A stretch of 64,000 bases of DNA from CAWCPR01 sp963797475 (GTDB lineage Bacteria > Chloroflexota > Anaerolineae > Anaerolineales > UBA4823), in NCBI GenBank assembly GCA_963797475.1, contig CAWCPR010000001.1:558001-622000 (forward strand), written 5' to 3'. Numbering within the stretch: the first letter of the stretch is position 1; each line of letters begins with the position of its first letter. A model generated the notes under the pieces. That model had not been told where the DNA came from, made no database searches, and saw only the letters and a list, made by a program, of their open reading frames with translations. Both the position numbers and the translations under genes were made by a program. Below are positions 25,559 through 35,025 of the stretch, in pieces.

Positions 25559-26878
25559 ATGCTGAAACCACCCCTGCCCCACCCTCAGGCTGGTCGTGCC
25601 GCCCTCAAAGCCCTTCTCGACCAGCGCAATGTGTTAGCCTCCTTGTCTGCTTTACACGGCGCCATGGGAGACGTATTCCGTCTGCCGCTGCCCGGCTTCA
25701 ACCCGGTTGTACTGGTAGGCCCACAGGCCAACCGCTTCGTCGCCGTTACTGGTCGGGATGATTTGCGCTGGCGCTCCGAGCCAGACCCGGTCACGCGCCT
25801 GCTTCACCACGGTTTGCTCGTCACTGACGGAGACATGCACGATCATTTACGCCGCAGCGTTGCCCCTGCCTTGCATAAACAGGTGATCGATACTTATGTA
25901 GAGATCATGTTGAAGAGAACCGATCAAGTCAGCGCCGGTTGGGGTGATTCAGCCAGGGTAGACATGCTGGTCGAGATGCGCAAATTGGCGTTGTTGATCT
26001 TAATGGACGCCCTTTTTAATGTCGATTTCAGCCCGGATTTGAGGCGTGTATGGCCGGCAGTTTTACGCGCCTTAGCCTTTATCTCACCCGGATTATGGGC
26101 GATCTGGCCCGCTATCCCTCGACCTGGTTACGGACGCGCCTTAGCGACACTCGACCGGTATTTATACAGCATCATCGCTGCCCGCCGGGCAACTGGCGGG
26201 CCGGGGAAGGATCTGCTAGGATTGCTGGTCAGCATGCCTGAGATGACCGATGGGCTGATCCGCGACCAACTGCTCACCATGTTGATTGCGGGTCACGACA
26301 CCAGCACCGCCCTACTGGCCTGGACGCTTTATCTTTTAGGCAGCCACCCGGACACTTATGAAAGCCTGCGGTCGGAGGTGGATTGTGTACTCGGCTGCAA
26401 TCCCCCCAGCCTGGAAAGCATCGGCCAGATGGAATTGCTGGATCGAGTCATTCAGGAATCCCTGCGAATGTACCCACCCATTCATATCGGCAGCCGCATC
26501 GCCGCCCAGGACCTGGATTTTCAAGGCTACGCCATCCCGAGAGGAACACGGGTGGTGTATTCAATTTTCCTCACCCACCGTCATAAAGCGTTTTGGCCGG
26601 ATCCAGACCGCTTCAATCCGCAGCGTTTTAGCCCCGAAAAGGCGCATCTGCGCCCGCATTATGCTTATATTCCCTTCGGCGGAGGGCCGCGCAATTGCAT
26701 CGGCCTGGCTTTCGCCCAGGTAGAAGTCCGCATGGTCCTGGCGCGCCTGATTCAATGCTTCGACCTGAAGCTGGATCAGCGCGGCGTCCGCCTGCACATG
26801 GGCGCTACGCTCGAGCCTCGTCCGGGCGTTCGAATGCGGGTTCAGCCTCGGCAGATCCCAGCCCAAAACACAGGGTAG
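25559..26878 (+). CDS. Cytochrome P450, probable carotenoid hydroxylase
   Basis: The 439-residue protein has the I-helix oxygen-activation motif GHDTSTALLAW, the K-helix ESLRMYPP (ExxR), and the heme-thiolate loop FGGGPRNCIG with Cys380. There is no N-terminal anchor, as in soluble bacterial P450s. A redox partner is not encoded nearby. Because it sits between crtB and the lycopene cyclase gene, a carotenoid ring hydroxylase such as Thermus CYP175-type enzymes is the most reasonable substrate guess, but this is inference from context. Confidence 0.85.
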   Translation: MLKPPLPHPQAGRAALKALLDQRNVLASLSALHGAMGDVFRLPLPGFNPVVLVGPQANRFVAVTGRDDLRWRSEPDPVTRLLHHGLLVTDGDMHDHLRRSVAPALHKQVIDTYVEIMLKRTDQVSAGWGDSARVDMLVEMRKLALLILMDALFNVDFSPDLRRVWPAVLRALAFISPGLWAIWPAIPRPGYGRALATLDRYLYSIIAARRATGGPGKDLLGLLVSMPEMTDGLIRDQLLTMLIAGHDTSTALLAWTLYLLGSHPDTYESLRSEVDCVLGCNPPSLESIGQMELLDRVIQESLRMYPPIHIGSRIAAQDLDFQGYAIPRGTRVVYSIFLTHRHKAFWPDPDRFNPQRFSPEKAHLRPHYAYIPFGGGPRNCIGLAFAQVEVRMVLARLIQCFDLKLDQRGVRLHMGATLEPRPGVRMRVQPRQIPAQNTG

Positions 26879-26892
26879 AAAAAAGAGATTCG

Positions 26893-27711
26893 ATGACCTA
26901 CGCTAATTTCCTGCTCGTCTTCCTGGGGTTACCGATTCTGCTGGCAAGCGCTACCGCCTGGGCTGATGCCCGTCGTGGCAGGACCTTACCCAGCACACTC
27001 GCCAACTTACCGGCCTGGCTGCCGCTGGTCCTGCACATTTTTTTGGCAGTTGCCTATACCACCCCATGGGACAATTACCTGGTCGCCACTGGCGTATGGT
27101 ATTACGATCCCAACCTCGTAACCGGTATAACCTTGGGCTGGGTTCCTCTGGAAGAGTATATTTTTTTCATCGTGCAGACGGTTCTTTCCGTGCTGTGCCT
27201 GTACTTCTTGGCCAAGCGAATCACCCCCGCGGGTGAATTTCGTCCCGATAAACCGATGCGCATCAACGCCACACGCATCCTGGGCCTTGCCTGGTTGGCC
27301 AGCCTGGGGATGCTGGCCAGCGCCTGGAGACCAGGCGCTTATCTGGCCTTGATCCTGGTATGGTCGCTGCCCCCGATCATGCTGCAGATGGCTTTCGGCG
27401 CGGATATCCTCTGGCACAACCGCCGCCTGGTCGCAACTGCCCTGATCTCAATAACGGCTTACCTGGGCCTGGTTGACAGCCTGGCGATTGGCGCCGGGAC
27501 GTGGACGATAGACCCGCGCCAATCTTTGAACGTATTTCTCTGGGGAGGGCTGCCCATTGAAGAGCTGCTGTTCTTCTTCATGACCAACGCGCTGATCATC
27601 TTCGGCGTCTTGTTGAACCTGGCAGCTCAAAGCCGCGTTCGCCTGGCCTCCCTGCGAGATTCGGGGCGTCTGCGAGGCGCAAACAAGCGCCGCGGTGAAA
27701 GCATTCTGTGA
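26893..27711 (+). CDS. crtYcd: Lycopene cyclase (fused CrtYc-CrtYd type)
   Basis: From ATG 26893 the product has 272 residues and about seven membrane segments. It contains two copies of the cyclase-domain motif PLEEYIFF (about residue 80) and PIEELLFFFMTN (about residue 220), the CrtYc and CrtYd halves joined in one chain. It should cyclise lycopene ends to beta-rings. The upstream in-frame extension overlaps the P450 gene and is unlikely. This type is known from actinobacteria and from fungal and archaeal fusions; CrtY and CruA types are unrelated. Confidence 0.87.
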   Translation: MTYANFLLVFLGLPILLASATAWADARRGRTLPSTLANLPAWLPLVLHIFLAVAYTTPWDNYLVATGVWYYDPNLVTGITLGWVPLEEYIFFIVQTVLSVLCLYFLAKRITPAGEFRPDKPMRINATRILGLAWLASLGMLASAWRPGAYLALILVWSLPPIMLQMAFGADILWHNRRLVATALISITAYLGLVDSLAIGAGTWTIDPRQSLNVFLWGGLPIEELLFFFMTNALIIFGVLLNLAAQSRVRLASLRDSGRLRGANKRRGESIL

Positions 27712-27741
27712 TCAACCATCTCTCAAATGTTCAAATCCAGG

Positions 27742-27770
27742 TTCTTATCTTTAGCGAAGCCTGTTAAAAT
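27742..27770 (+). promoter_or_regulatory. Possible extended -10 promoter
   Basis: TTCTTA (27742-27747), 17 bases, TAAAAT (27765-27770) with TGT immediately before it. It would drive the amine oxidase gene. Confidence 0.45.
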
Positions 27771-27808
27771 TTGGGCAGCGATCATTCCTGCGCCAGAGGA
27801 GCCTTCTT

Positions 27809-29239
27809 ATGATTCCCAACCAATTTGACGATACCTGCCTCGCGATCATCCAGAACGGCTTGCCCCCGGTCAATGGGAAGCGCAAGAAAGTGCTGATCGT
27901 CGGGGCCGGAATGGCCGGGCTGGTCGCGGCTTACGAGCTGCTGCGCGCCGGCCACGACCCTTTGATCCTCGAAGCGCAACAGCGCGTTGGTGGGCGGGTA
28001 TATACGCTGCGTGAGCCCTTTGCCGAAGGGCTGTACGCTGAGGCCGGCGCAATGCGCATCCCCCGCACGCACCATCTCACCCTGGCCTACGCCGATCGAT
28101 TCAATTTGCGTACCTTTCCCTTTACGATGGACAACCCCCAGGCGTATGGGTATTTCAACGGCATGCGCTACCGCATGGCCGATATCTCACGGGATCCCTC
28201 TTGCCTGGGGTTCGAGGTGGTCGCCAGGGAGTCTGGAAAGACAGCCGGGCAACTGTGGCAGGAGGCGATCCTTCCCTTTCAGGAGAAGCAGCGCCTGCAC
28301 GGTGAGGCAGCCTGGCCTGAGATCTATATCGGCTACGACCAATATTCCGTGCGGGAATTTCTCGAAATCTGCTCCTGGTCGGAAGGCGCCATCGAGATGT
28401 TCGGGCTGCTGCTGAATCAGGAAGCGATGATGAACTCTTCGTTCCTCGAGCTCCTGAGAGAAGAGCTCGGCGAGTATTATACGAACATGGTCCAGATCGA
28501 AGGCGGAATGGACCGCCTGCCTTACGCATTCTTGCCGGCCTTGAAAAACCGCATCCGCTTCGGCGCCAAGGTTGTGGCGATGGACCAATCGCCCTCAGCC
28601 GTCACGGTTTACTACCAGAATGAGGCCGGGCGCTTCCAGGTCAGCGGCGATTATGCGATCTTAACCCTGCCCTTTCCGGTGATGCGCCATATTGAGGTGC
28701 TGAAATCCTTTTCGCGCCACAAGCAGCGCGCCATTCGCCAGCTTCACTACGATGCCTCCGCGAAAGTGTTCTTCCAATGCAGCCGGCGCTTCTGGGAAGA
28801 GGATGAAGGGATTTTCGGCGGCGGCTCGGTAACCGACCTGCCTGTACGAAACATCTATTACCCGGAGCACGGCCGTGAGACCGGTCGTGGAGTAGTGCTC
28901 GCCAGTTATACCTGGTCGGAAGACGCCCAGCGCTGGGGCTCGCTCGAGCCGCGTGACCGCATCTCACAGGCGCTTGAAAATGTCGCCTTAATCCACCCGC
29001 AGATCAGCGAAACCTTTGAAGCCGGCGCTTCTAAAATGTGGCATGACGACGAATTTGCCGGCGGCGCGTTTGCCTTGTTCGACCCGGGCCAGCAAACCCT
29101 GCTCTACCAGGATATCATCGCTCCCGAGGGCCGCTTCCACTTCGCCGGAGAGCACGCCTCATTGGCGCATGCCTGGATCCAGGGGGCGATTGAATCTGGC
29201 CTGCGCGCCGCTCTAGAAGTCCACCAGGCGGGGCCATAG
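27809..29239 (+). CDS. Flavin-dependent amine oxidase
   Basis: This 476-residue FAD enzyme starts with VGAGMAGLVAAYELLRAG and LEAQQRVGGRVYTL, the GR motif of monoamine/L-amino acid oxidases. A C-terminal FAD segment is FAGEHASLAHAWIQGAIESGLRAA. It should oxidise an amine or amino acid with release of hydrogen peroxide. It has its own predicted promoter and is separated from the carotenoid genes by 97 bases; it ends 8 bases before the ABC ATPase gene. Carotenoid desaturases share the fold, but the C-terminal HAWI pattern favours amine oxidase. Confidence 0.83.
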   Translation: MIPNQFDDTCLAIIQNGLPPVNGKRKKVLIVGAGMAGLVAAYELLRAGHDPLILEAQQRVGGRVYTLREPFAEGLYAEAGAMRIPRTHHLTLAYADRFNLRTFPFTMDNPQAYGYFNGMRYRMADISRDPSCLGFEVVARESGKTAGQLWQEAILPFQEKQRLHGEAAWPEIYIGYDQYSVREFLEICSWSEGAIEMFGLLLNQEAMMNSSFLELLREELGEYYTNMVQIEGGMDRLPYAFLPALKNRIRFGAKVVAMDQSPSAVTVYYQNEAGRFQVSGDYAILTLPFPVMRHIEVLKSFSRHKQRAIRQLHYDASAKVFFQCSRRFWEEDEGIFGGGSVTDLPVRNIYYPEHGRETGRGVVLASYTWSEDAQRWGSLEPRDRISQALENVALIHPQISETFEAGASKMWHDDEFAGGAFALFDPGQQTLLYQDIIAPEGRFHFAGEHASLAHAWIQGAIESGLRAALEVHQAGP

Positions 29240-29247
29240 CAGGGAAA

Positions 29248-29940
29248 ATGCCTGAAACTGGATTTTTGCGCCTCGAAAATTTGTCCAAGAGTTACCAGGA
29301 GGGCGATCGCACCCGAACCGTGCTGCGCGATGCCAGCGCCGAGTTTTCGCGCGGGGAATTCGCCGCTATCCTGGGGAAAAGCGGCAGTGGGAAAAGCACC
29401 CTGCTGAATTTAATCAGCGGGATCGACCAGGTTGACGGCGGCGCGATCTGGCTCAACAATGAAAACCTGACCCGCATGGGAGAGCGCCAACGCACCCTGT
29501 TCCGCCGCAGGAATATCGGCTTCATCTTTCAGTTTTTCAACCTGATCCCCACTTTGACCGTGTGGGAAAATGTGATCCTGCCTCTGGAGCTGAACGGCGT
29601 CAACCATGGCAGCCAGTCCGTCCGGGCTTCTTCTTTGCTCGAGGCGGTCGGCTTATTGGAGCGAGGCGAGACCTTCCCCGACCGCCTCTCCGGCGGGGAA
29701 CAGCAGCGGGTGGCTATTGCCCGCGCCCTGGTAAACGACCCGCAGTTGGTCCTGGCCGACGAGCCCACCGGCAACCTGGATGAAGAGACGGGAAAACAAG
29801 TGTTGGAGCTGCTTGACCGGCTTACCCGCCAGGCCGGGAAGAATATGATCCTGGTCACCCATAACCGCGAAGCGGCCGCCTACGCCGACCGCATTCTATT
29901 TCTGCGCGACGGAAAATTATTGAAAGAACGCCAATCCTGA
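29248..29940 (+). CDS. ABC exporter ATPase (LolD/MacB/AttE type)
   Basis: The 230-residue ATPase has Walker A GKSGSGKST, Q-loop FQFFNLIPTLTVWENV, signature LSGGEQQRVAIARAL and Walker B LVLADEPTGNLDE, the canonical MacB/LolD family pattern. It works with FtsX-type permeases, and the 873-residue permease at 31218 is its likely partner, with the AttH-like protein at 33851. A GNAT-like gene and a terminator lie between them. Function is probably substrate release or transport at the cell envelope. Confidence 0.9.
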   Translation: MPETGFLRLENLSKSYQEGDRTRTVLRDASAEFSRGEFAAILGKSGSGKSTLLNLISGIDQVDGGAIWLNNENLTRMGERQRTLFRRRNIGFIFQFFNLIPTLTVWENVILPLELNGVNHGSQSVRASSLLEAVGLLERGETFPDRLSGGEQQRVAIARALVNDPQLVLADEPTGNLDEETGKQVLELLDRLTRQAGKNMILVTHNREAAAYADRILFLRDGKLLKERQS

Positions 29941-29999
29941 TTCGTGAATCATGATAAGATGGGCGCATCCCTTATTAAGTTCTTTCGCAGGAGGAGACC

Positions 30000-31127
30000 A
30001 TGCTGACCATCCACCCTATCGACACCGGCGATAAATCCCAGGTTCGCCGGTTCGTGCATATCCCCTTTCGATTGTACAAGGCCCATCCCCAATGGGTGCC
30101 GCCGATCATCATCGACGTGGAGACGATGCTCAATAAGACCCGCCATCCCTATTACGAGCACTCGGATGGCGATTTCTTCGTCGCCGCTAGAGATGGCCGG
30201 GATGTCGGCAGGATCGCCGTGTTCGAGAACCGCCACTACAACGAATATCACGGCACCAAACAGGCCCATTTTTATTTTTTTGATGCGGAAGATGACCAGG
30301 AAGTCGCCAGCGCCTTATTCGAACGCGCTTTCGAATGGGTCCGTGGCCGAGGGCTGGATAGGATCATCGGGCCGAAAGGGCTGGGCGCCCTGGATGGATA
30401 CGGCTTGCTGGTGGAGGGCTTCGAGCACCGCCAGATGATGACGATGATGAACTACAATTACGCTTATTACCCTAAATTGGTGGAAGCGATCGGCTTTGAA
30501 AAAGAGGTGGACTTCGTCTCTTGCTATCTCAATTCGGACATTTTCCATTTGCCAGACCGGATTCACAGCATTGCTGAACGCGTCCAGAACCGGGGCACCC
30601 TGCGCGTCCAGCGCTTCCGCAACAAACCTCATTTAGTCTCCTGGGCGGGACGCATCGGCGAAGCCTACAATAAAACCTTTGTCAATAACTGGGAATATTT
30701 TCCCTTGACCGACCACGAAATCAAGTTTGTCGTCGACAATATCATGACCATCGCCGACCCGCGCTTGATCAAGATCATTGTTCACGACGATGATGTGGTC
30801 GGTTTTCTGTTCGGTTTTCCGGATGTGTCGGCTGCCATCCAACGCTCCAAAGGCCGGCTGCTGCCTTTCGGGATAATCGATCTCATGCTGGAGATGCGAC
30901 GCACCAAATGGCTGGCGCTGAACGGCGCCGGCGTCCTGCCTGAATTTCAAGGGCGGGGGGGTAACGCGCTGATGTATTCGGAGATGGAGAAAACCATCCG
31001 GGAGTTCGATTACAAGCATGCTGACCTGACCCAGGTCGCTGAGACCGCCGTGAACATGCGCAACGACTTGATTAATATCGGCGGAAAACCCTATAAGAAC
31101 CACCGTGTATACCACCGTGACCTTTAG
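30000..31127 (+). CDS. GNAT-like acetyltransferase family protein
   Basis: The 375-residue protein has an N-terminal GNAT-like half (FFVAARDGRDVGRIAVFENRHYNEYHG, then IGPKGLGALDGYGLLVEGFEH) and a C-terminal half with an acetyl-CoA-binding-like segment NGAGVLPEFQGRGGNALMYSEMEKT. It resembles large uncharacterised N-acetyltransferase-domain proteins found in many bacteria. The acceptor is unknown. A GGAGG site precedes the start. The strong terminator after it implies it ends the amine-oxidase/ATPase transcript. Confidence 0.72.
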   Translation: MLTIHPIDTGDKSQVRRFVHIPFRLYKAHPQWVPPIIIDVETMLNKTRHPYYEHSDGDFFVAARDGRDVGRIAVFENRHYNEYHGTKQAHFYFFDAEDDQEVASALFERAFEWVRGRGLDRIIGPKGLGALDGYGLLVEGFEHRQMMTMMNYNYAYYPKLVEAIGFEKEVDFVSCYLNSDIFHLPDRIHSIAERVQNRGTLRVQRFRNKPHLVSWAGRIGEAYNKTFVNNWEYFPLTDHEIKFVVDNIMTIADPRLIKIIVHDDDVVGFLFGFPDVSAAIQRSKGRLLPFGIIDLMLEMRRTKWLALNGAGVLPEFQGRGGNALMYSEMEKTIREFDYKHADLTQVAETAVNMRNDLINIGGKPYKNHRVYHRDL

Positions 31128-31168
31128 ATCGACTGATTTCCGGCGAAGGAATCTCGGTACCCTGTACC

Positions 31169-31197
31169 CCGGCCCGGAACACGGGCCGGATTTTTTT
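31169..31197 (+). terminator. Intrinsic terminator
   Basis: An 8-bp GC stem (CCGGCCCG and complement around GAACA), one A and seven T. It separates the acetyltransferase gene from the permease gene. Confidence 0.88.
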
Positions 31198-31217
31198 GAG
31201 GGGCGCAGCCGCGCGGG

Positions 31218-33839
31218 ATGAGGAAAACTTTCTGGAACATCGGCTGGCGCTATTTGCAGCGCCATCCCTGGCAGAGCGTGTTGATGGTTGTTGGCATCAC
31301 CCTGGGCGTGGCTGTTGTGGTTGCGATCGATCTTGCCAACGCCAGCGCCAACCGCGCCTTTGACCTGAGCGCTGAAACCGTCGCCGGCCGCGCCACACAC
31401 GAGATCGTCGCCGGGCCGCAAGGATTGGATGAAAGCATTTACACCGGCCTGCGCCGCGCCGGCATCATTGAGGCCGCTGCTCCGGTGATAACCGATTATT
31501 TCACTTCGCCCCAGCTTGGGAACCGGCCGTTCCAGCTCTTAGGAGTGGACCCGTTCGCCGAAGCGCCTTTTCGAGATTACCTGGGCCGCTCACCCGGTGC
31601 GGTCGACTCAGCCCGGCCTGCCCCGGCGGTCGCCGGCTTGACCGCCTTCCTCACCCAGCCCGGCGCTTTACTCATCTCGCGCGAGGTCGCAAACCGTTAC
31701 AATCTTCAGCCCTGCCAGGCCATGCCATCCAGTACAGAATCAAGCTGCCGGATCACCCTGGAAATTGGCGGGCGACAGGCGCCGGCCTTCATCGCCGGAC
31801 TGCTCGATCCGGCCGACAGCTTAAGCCGCCGGGCCCTGGATGGCATCCTCCTGGCAGACATCGCTACCGCCCAGGAGCTGACCGGCCGGCTGGGAAAGAT
31901 CGACCGGATCGACTTGATCTTGACGGGCGGCCCGGCTGCAGACCTGAGCACGGACCCCACAGCCGTTCAAATTCAGGCGCTGCTGCCTGAAGGCGTCCGT
32001 CTGGAACCGGTGGCGGCCCGCAGTGGGGCGCTGGAGCAAATGACGTCTGCATTCCGGGTAAACCTGACAGCTTTGAGCCTGCTAGCGCTCGTCGTGGGTA
32101 TGTTTCTCATCTACAACACCATGACGTTCTCGGTGGTCCAGCGCCGGCCTTTATTCGGCACGCTGCGCTGCCTGGGCGTCACCCGCCGGGAGGTTTTCGG
32201 CCTGGTGATGGGCGAAGCCCTGGTCGTCGGCTTGCTGGGTTCCGGCTTCGGATTGTTGTTAGGGATTTTGATGGGCCAGGGGGCTGTACAGGTGGTCACC
32301 CGGACGATCAATGATCTTTTCTTCGTCTTGACTGTGCAGGGTGTGCAAATCCCGGCCGGCAGCCTGGTAAAGGGCAGCCTGGTGGGGGTGCTGGCAACGC
32401 TGCTGACAGCCGCACCCCCAGCCTGGGAAGCCGCTTCTGTGGCGCCGCGCCTGGCTCTTTCCCGTTCCGGGTTGGAAAGCAAAGCTCGCCGGGCGATCCT
32501 CCTGGCGGCCCTGATCGGCCTGGGGCTGCTGCTGGCTGGCGGCGCGTTGTTGATCCCCTCCCGCTCGCTGACGCTCAGCTTCGTCGGCACCTTCGCCGTA
32601 ATCATCGGGTTCGCCATGCTAGCTCCGATTGCCACCGGCATATTGATGCGCCTCGCCATCCCGCTCCTGGGGTGCATTTGGGGGGCATTAGGTCGTATGG
32701 CGCCGCGCGACGTTGTCAATTCCCTCAGCCGCACCTCCATCGCCGTTGCTGCCTTGATGGTGGCGGTCTCTGTCACGATTGGGGTCAGCCTGATGGTGGG
32801 CAGTTTCCGCCATACCGTCGTTACCTGGCTCTCGGAAACGCTGCTGGGAGATATTTACATTTCCGCTCCTGGCCTGACCGCCACCCAGTCCTCGGCGGCT
32901 ATCGATCCTGCCGTCATTGCGACCGTCCGGCAATGGCCCGGCGTGGACCGCGCCGATGTTTTGCGCTCGGTTGCGGTCGATTCTCCCGCCGGACCGGTGA
33001 ACGTCGCCGCTACAGACAATCACACCATCGGCCTGGAGCGTCTGTTCGTACGTCTGGACGGTTCGCCGGATACCGTTTGGACACGGTTGCAGCAGGGCGC
33101 AGTGCTCGTCTCCGAGCCGCTTGCCAACCGCCTGGGGCTGCCGCGCCAGGGCAGCAGCCTGACCCTGGAGACAGACCAGGGCGAACGGACATTCCCTGTG
33201 ATCGGCGTTTATTACGACTATGCCTCCACGCAAGGAACCGTGCTGATGGCGCTGCCCCTTTACCGCAGCCTGTGGCAGGACCTGGCGATCACTGCCATTG
33301 CCTTACGCCTGTCGCCAGGCAGCGATATCGACCAGACCGTCAGCGCACTCCAGGACAGCCTGGCTTCCTACCAAAACCTGCTCATCCGCGCCAACCGCAC
33401 GCTGCGCGAGCAGGTGTTGGTGGTGTTCGACCGGACGTTCGCCATTACCGGGGCGCTGCAATTGCTCGCCACTATCGTCGCCTTCATCGGCGTGTTGAGC
33501 GCGCTGCTCTCGTTGGAGCTGGAACGCCAGCGCGAGCTGGGCATTTTGCGCGCCATCGGGCTGACCGTTCGCCAGCTTTGGAGCCTGGTCATGTTGGAGA
33601 CCGGATTGATGGGCGCGGTCGCCGGCTTGCTCTCCATGCCCACCGGGTATGCCCTTGCCCTCATCCTGGTGTATATTATCAACCGGCGCTCTTTCGGCTG
33701 GACTCTGCAAATGCAGGTGCAGCCCGCGCCTTTCTTCCTGGCGCTGGCGGTCGCCGTCAGCGCTGCTCTCCTGGCAGGCCTGTACCCTGCCCTGCGAATC
33801 GGTAGAATGCTGACTTCCGAGGCGCTGCGCTCTGAATAA
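31218..33839 (+). CDS. FtsX-family ABC permease (AttFG-like)
   Basis: The 873-residue membrane protein carries two FtsX domains. A first transmembrane segment is near residue 20 and a large extracytoplasmic domain follows. The first FtsX unit has three membrane segments around 275-400 (NLTALSLLALVVGMFLIYNTMTFSVVQRRPLFGTLRCLGVTRREV...). Further membrane segments lie around 430-530, a second extracytoplasmic domain is at about 540-720, and the C-terminal FtsX unit is at 750-870 (LGILRAIGLTVRQLWSLV). Its ATPase is probably the one at 29248. It is cotranscribed with the AttH-like gene 11 bases downstream. Confidence 0.85.
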   Translation: MRKTFWNIGWRYLQRHPWQSVLMVVGITLGVAVVVAIDLANASANRAFDLSAETVAGRATHEIVAGPQGLDESIYTGLRRAGIIEAAAPVITDYFTSPQLGNRPFQLLGVDPFAEAPFRDYLGRSPGAVDSARPAPAVAGLTAFLTQPGALLISREVANRYNLQPCQAMPSSTESSCRITLEIGGRQAPAFIAGLLDPADSLSRRALDGILLADIATAQELTGRLGKIDRIDLILTGGPAADLSTDPTAVQIQALLPEGVRLEPVAARSGALEQMTSAFRVNLTALSLLALVVGMFLIYNTMTFSVVQRRPLFGTLRCLGVTRREVFGLVMGEALVVGLLGSGFGLLLGILMGQGAVQVVTRTINDLFFVLTVQGVQIPAGSLVKGSLVGVLATLLTAAPPAWEAASVAPRLALSRSGLESKARRAILLAALIGLGLLLAGGALLIPSRSLTLSFVGTFAVIIGFAMLAPIATGILMRLAIPLLGCIWGALGRMAPRDVVNSLSRTSIAVAALMVAVSVTIGVSLMVGSFRHTVVTWLSETLLGDIYISAPGLTATQSSAAIDPAVIATVRQWPGVDRADVLRSVAVDSPAGPVNVAATDNHTIGLERLFVRLDGSPDTVWTRLQQGAVLVSEPLANRLGLPRQGSSLTLETDQGERTFPVIGVYYDYASTQGTVLMALPLYRSLWQDLAITAIALRLSPGSDIDQTVSALQDSLASYQNLLIRANRTLREQVLVVFDRTFAITGALQLLATIVAFIGVLSALLSLELERQRELGILRAIGLTVRQLWSLVMLETGLMGAVAGLLSMPTGYALALILVYIINRRSFGWTLQMQVQPAPFFLALAVAVSAALLAGLYPALRIGRMLTSEALRSE

Positions 33840-33850
33840 AGGTTGGGTAT

Positions 33851-35014
33851 ATGCGTAAAAGCCATCTTTTCTTCATCTTTTTGGGTGTTATCGCCCTTCT
33901 GGTTTTGATCCCAATCGTTCTTAAACGCGGCAGCAGCGCACAGATCCGCTCCCAATTGGCGAATGCGTCTGCTCAAGTGGATACGAGCGGATTCAGCCGC
34001 GCCGAAGGACGAGTCGACATCCGTTTTCCGCAAGACCAGGGCCCACATCCCGATTTCCAAACCGAGTGGTGGTATTACACGGGAAACCTGGACGGACCGG
34101 ACGGTCGACATTTCGGCTACCAGTTGACTTTCTTCCGGCGCGCCCTGCTGCCTCCGCATCAAAACCCTTCACGAAGCTCGGATTTGGCCGCCAGCCAGGT
34201 GTACATGGCCCATTTTGCCCTGAGCGACGTATCGGATAACCATTTCCAGGCGTTCGAGCGCTTGGCGCGCGGCGCCGGGGGGTTATCGGGAGCGCAAGCG
34301 TCGCCGTACCAAGTTTGGTTAGAAGATTGGATCGTGCAGCAGGTCGCCGCAAACACCTATCAGCTCCACGCCGCTGAACAGGGGCTGGCGCTCGATCTGA
34401 CCCTCGTGGACGAAAAAGGGCCGGTCTTGCAAGGCGAGGCTGGCTACAGCCGCAAAGGGCCGCAGCCCGGTCAGGCTTCCTACTATTACAGCCAGACGAG
34501 CCTGCAGACGCAGGGCAGCCTGGAAATCCGGGGCGGCAGCTTTGCAGTTGCCGGCCTGAGCTGGATGGACCACGAGTACAGCACCAGCGCCCTGGCGCAG
34601 GACCAGGTCGGGTGGGATTGGTTTGCGCTGCAGTTGGACAGCGGCAGCGAGCTGATGGTTTTCCAGCTTCGTAAAGCGGACGGCAGCATCGACCCCTTTT
34701 CCAGCGGGACTTTGATCAACGCCGACGGAAGCGCCCGCTCCCTGGATCAGGCGGATTTCGACATCCAGGTCGAAAACACCTGGAAGAGCCCGCACAGCCA
34801 GGCCGTTTACCCGGCTCGCTGGCGTCTTAGCGTGCCGATAGCTGGAGTAGATCTCGAAATCGAGCCTTACCTTGCCGACCAGGAGCTGAACCTGTCCTAC
34901 ACCTATTGGGAAGGGGCGGTGAAATTCAGCGGGAAACAAAATGGGAAACCCGTACACGGCAGCGGCTATGTCGAATTGACCGGCTACGCCGGATCCATGG
35001 GTGGGAAATTCTAA
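33851..35014 (+). CDS. AttH/CrtC-like lipocalin-fold protein
   Basis: The 387-residue product has an N-terminal signal anchor (FFIFLGVIALLVLIPIVL) and a large two-domain calycin-like body. The signature includes TEWWYYTGNL, GYQLTFFRRALLPP, AHFALSD, GLSWMDHEYSTS and GWDWFALQLDSGSELMVFQLR. The family contains AttH and the carotenoid hydratase CrtC; the AttH context (MacB-like ATPase and FtsX permease) argues for a lipid or hydrophobic-ligand-binding partner of the ABC system, not a carotenoid enzyme. It lies 11 bases before the putative selenoprotein gene. Confidence 0.8.
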   Translation: MRKSHLFFIFLGVIALLVLIPIVLKRGSSAQIRSQLANASAQVDTSGFSRAEGRVDIRFPQDQGPHPDFQTEWWYYTGNLDGPDGRHFGYQLTFFRRALLPPHQNPSRSSDLAASQVYMAHFALSDVSDNHFQAFERLARGAGGLSGAQASPYQVWLEDWIVQQVAANTYQLHAAEQGLALDLTLVDEKGPVLQGEAGYSRKGPQPGQASYYYSQTSLQTQGSLEIRGGSFAVAGLSWMDHEYSTSALAQDQVGWDWFALQLDSGSELMVFQLRKADGSIDPFSSGTLINADGSARSLDQADFDIQVENTWKSPHSQAVYPARWRLSVPIAGVDLEIEPYLADQELNLSYTYWEGAVKFSGKQNGKPVHGSGYVELTGYAGSMGGKF

Positions 35015-35025
35015 CTGGAGCGCCT

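Noticed and set aside
33851..35014. CrtC carotenoid 1,2-hydratase
   Set aside because: The fold matches, but the ABC transporter context fits AttH better and the carotenoid cluster is 6 kb away.
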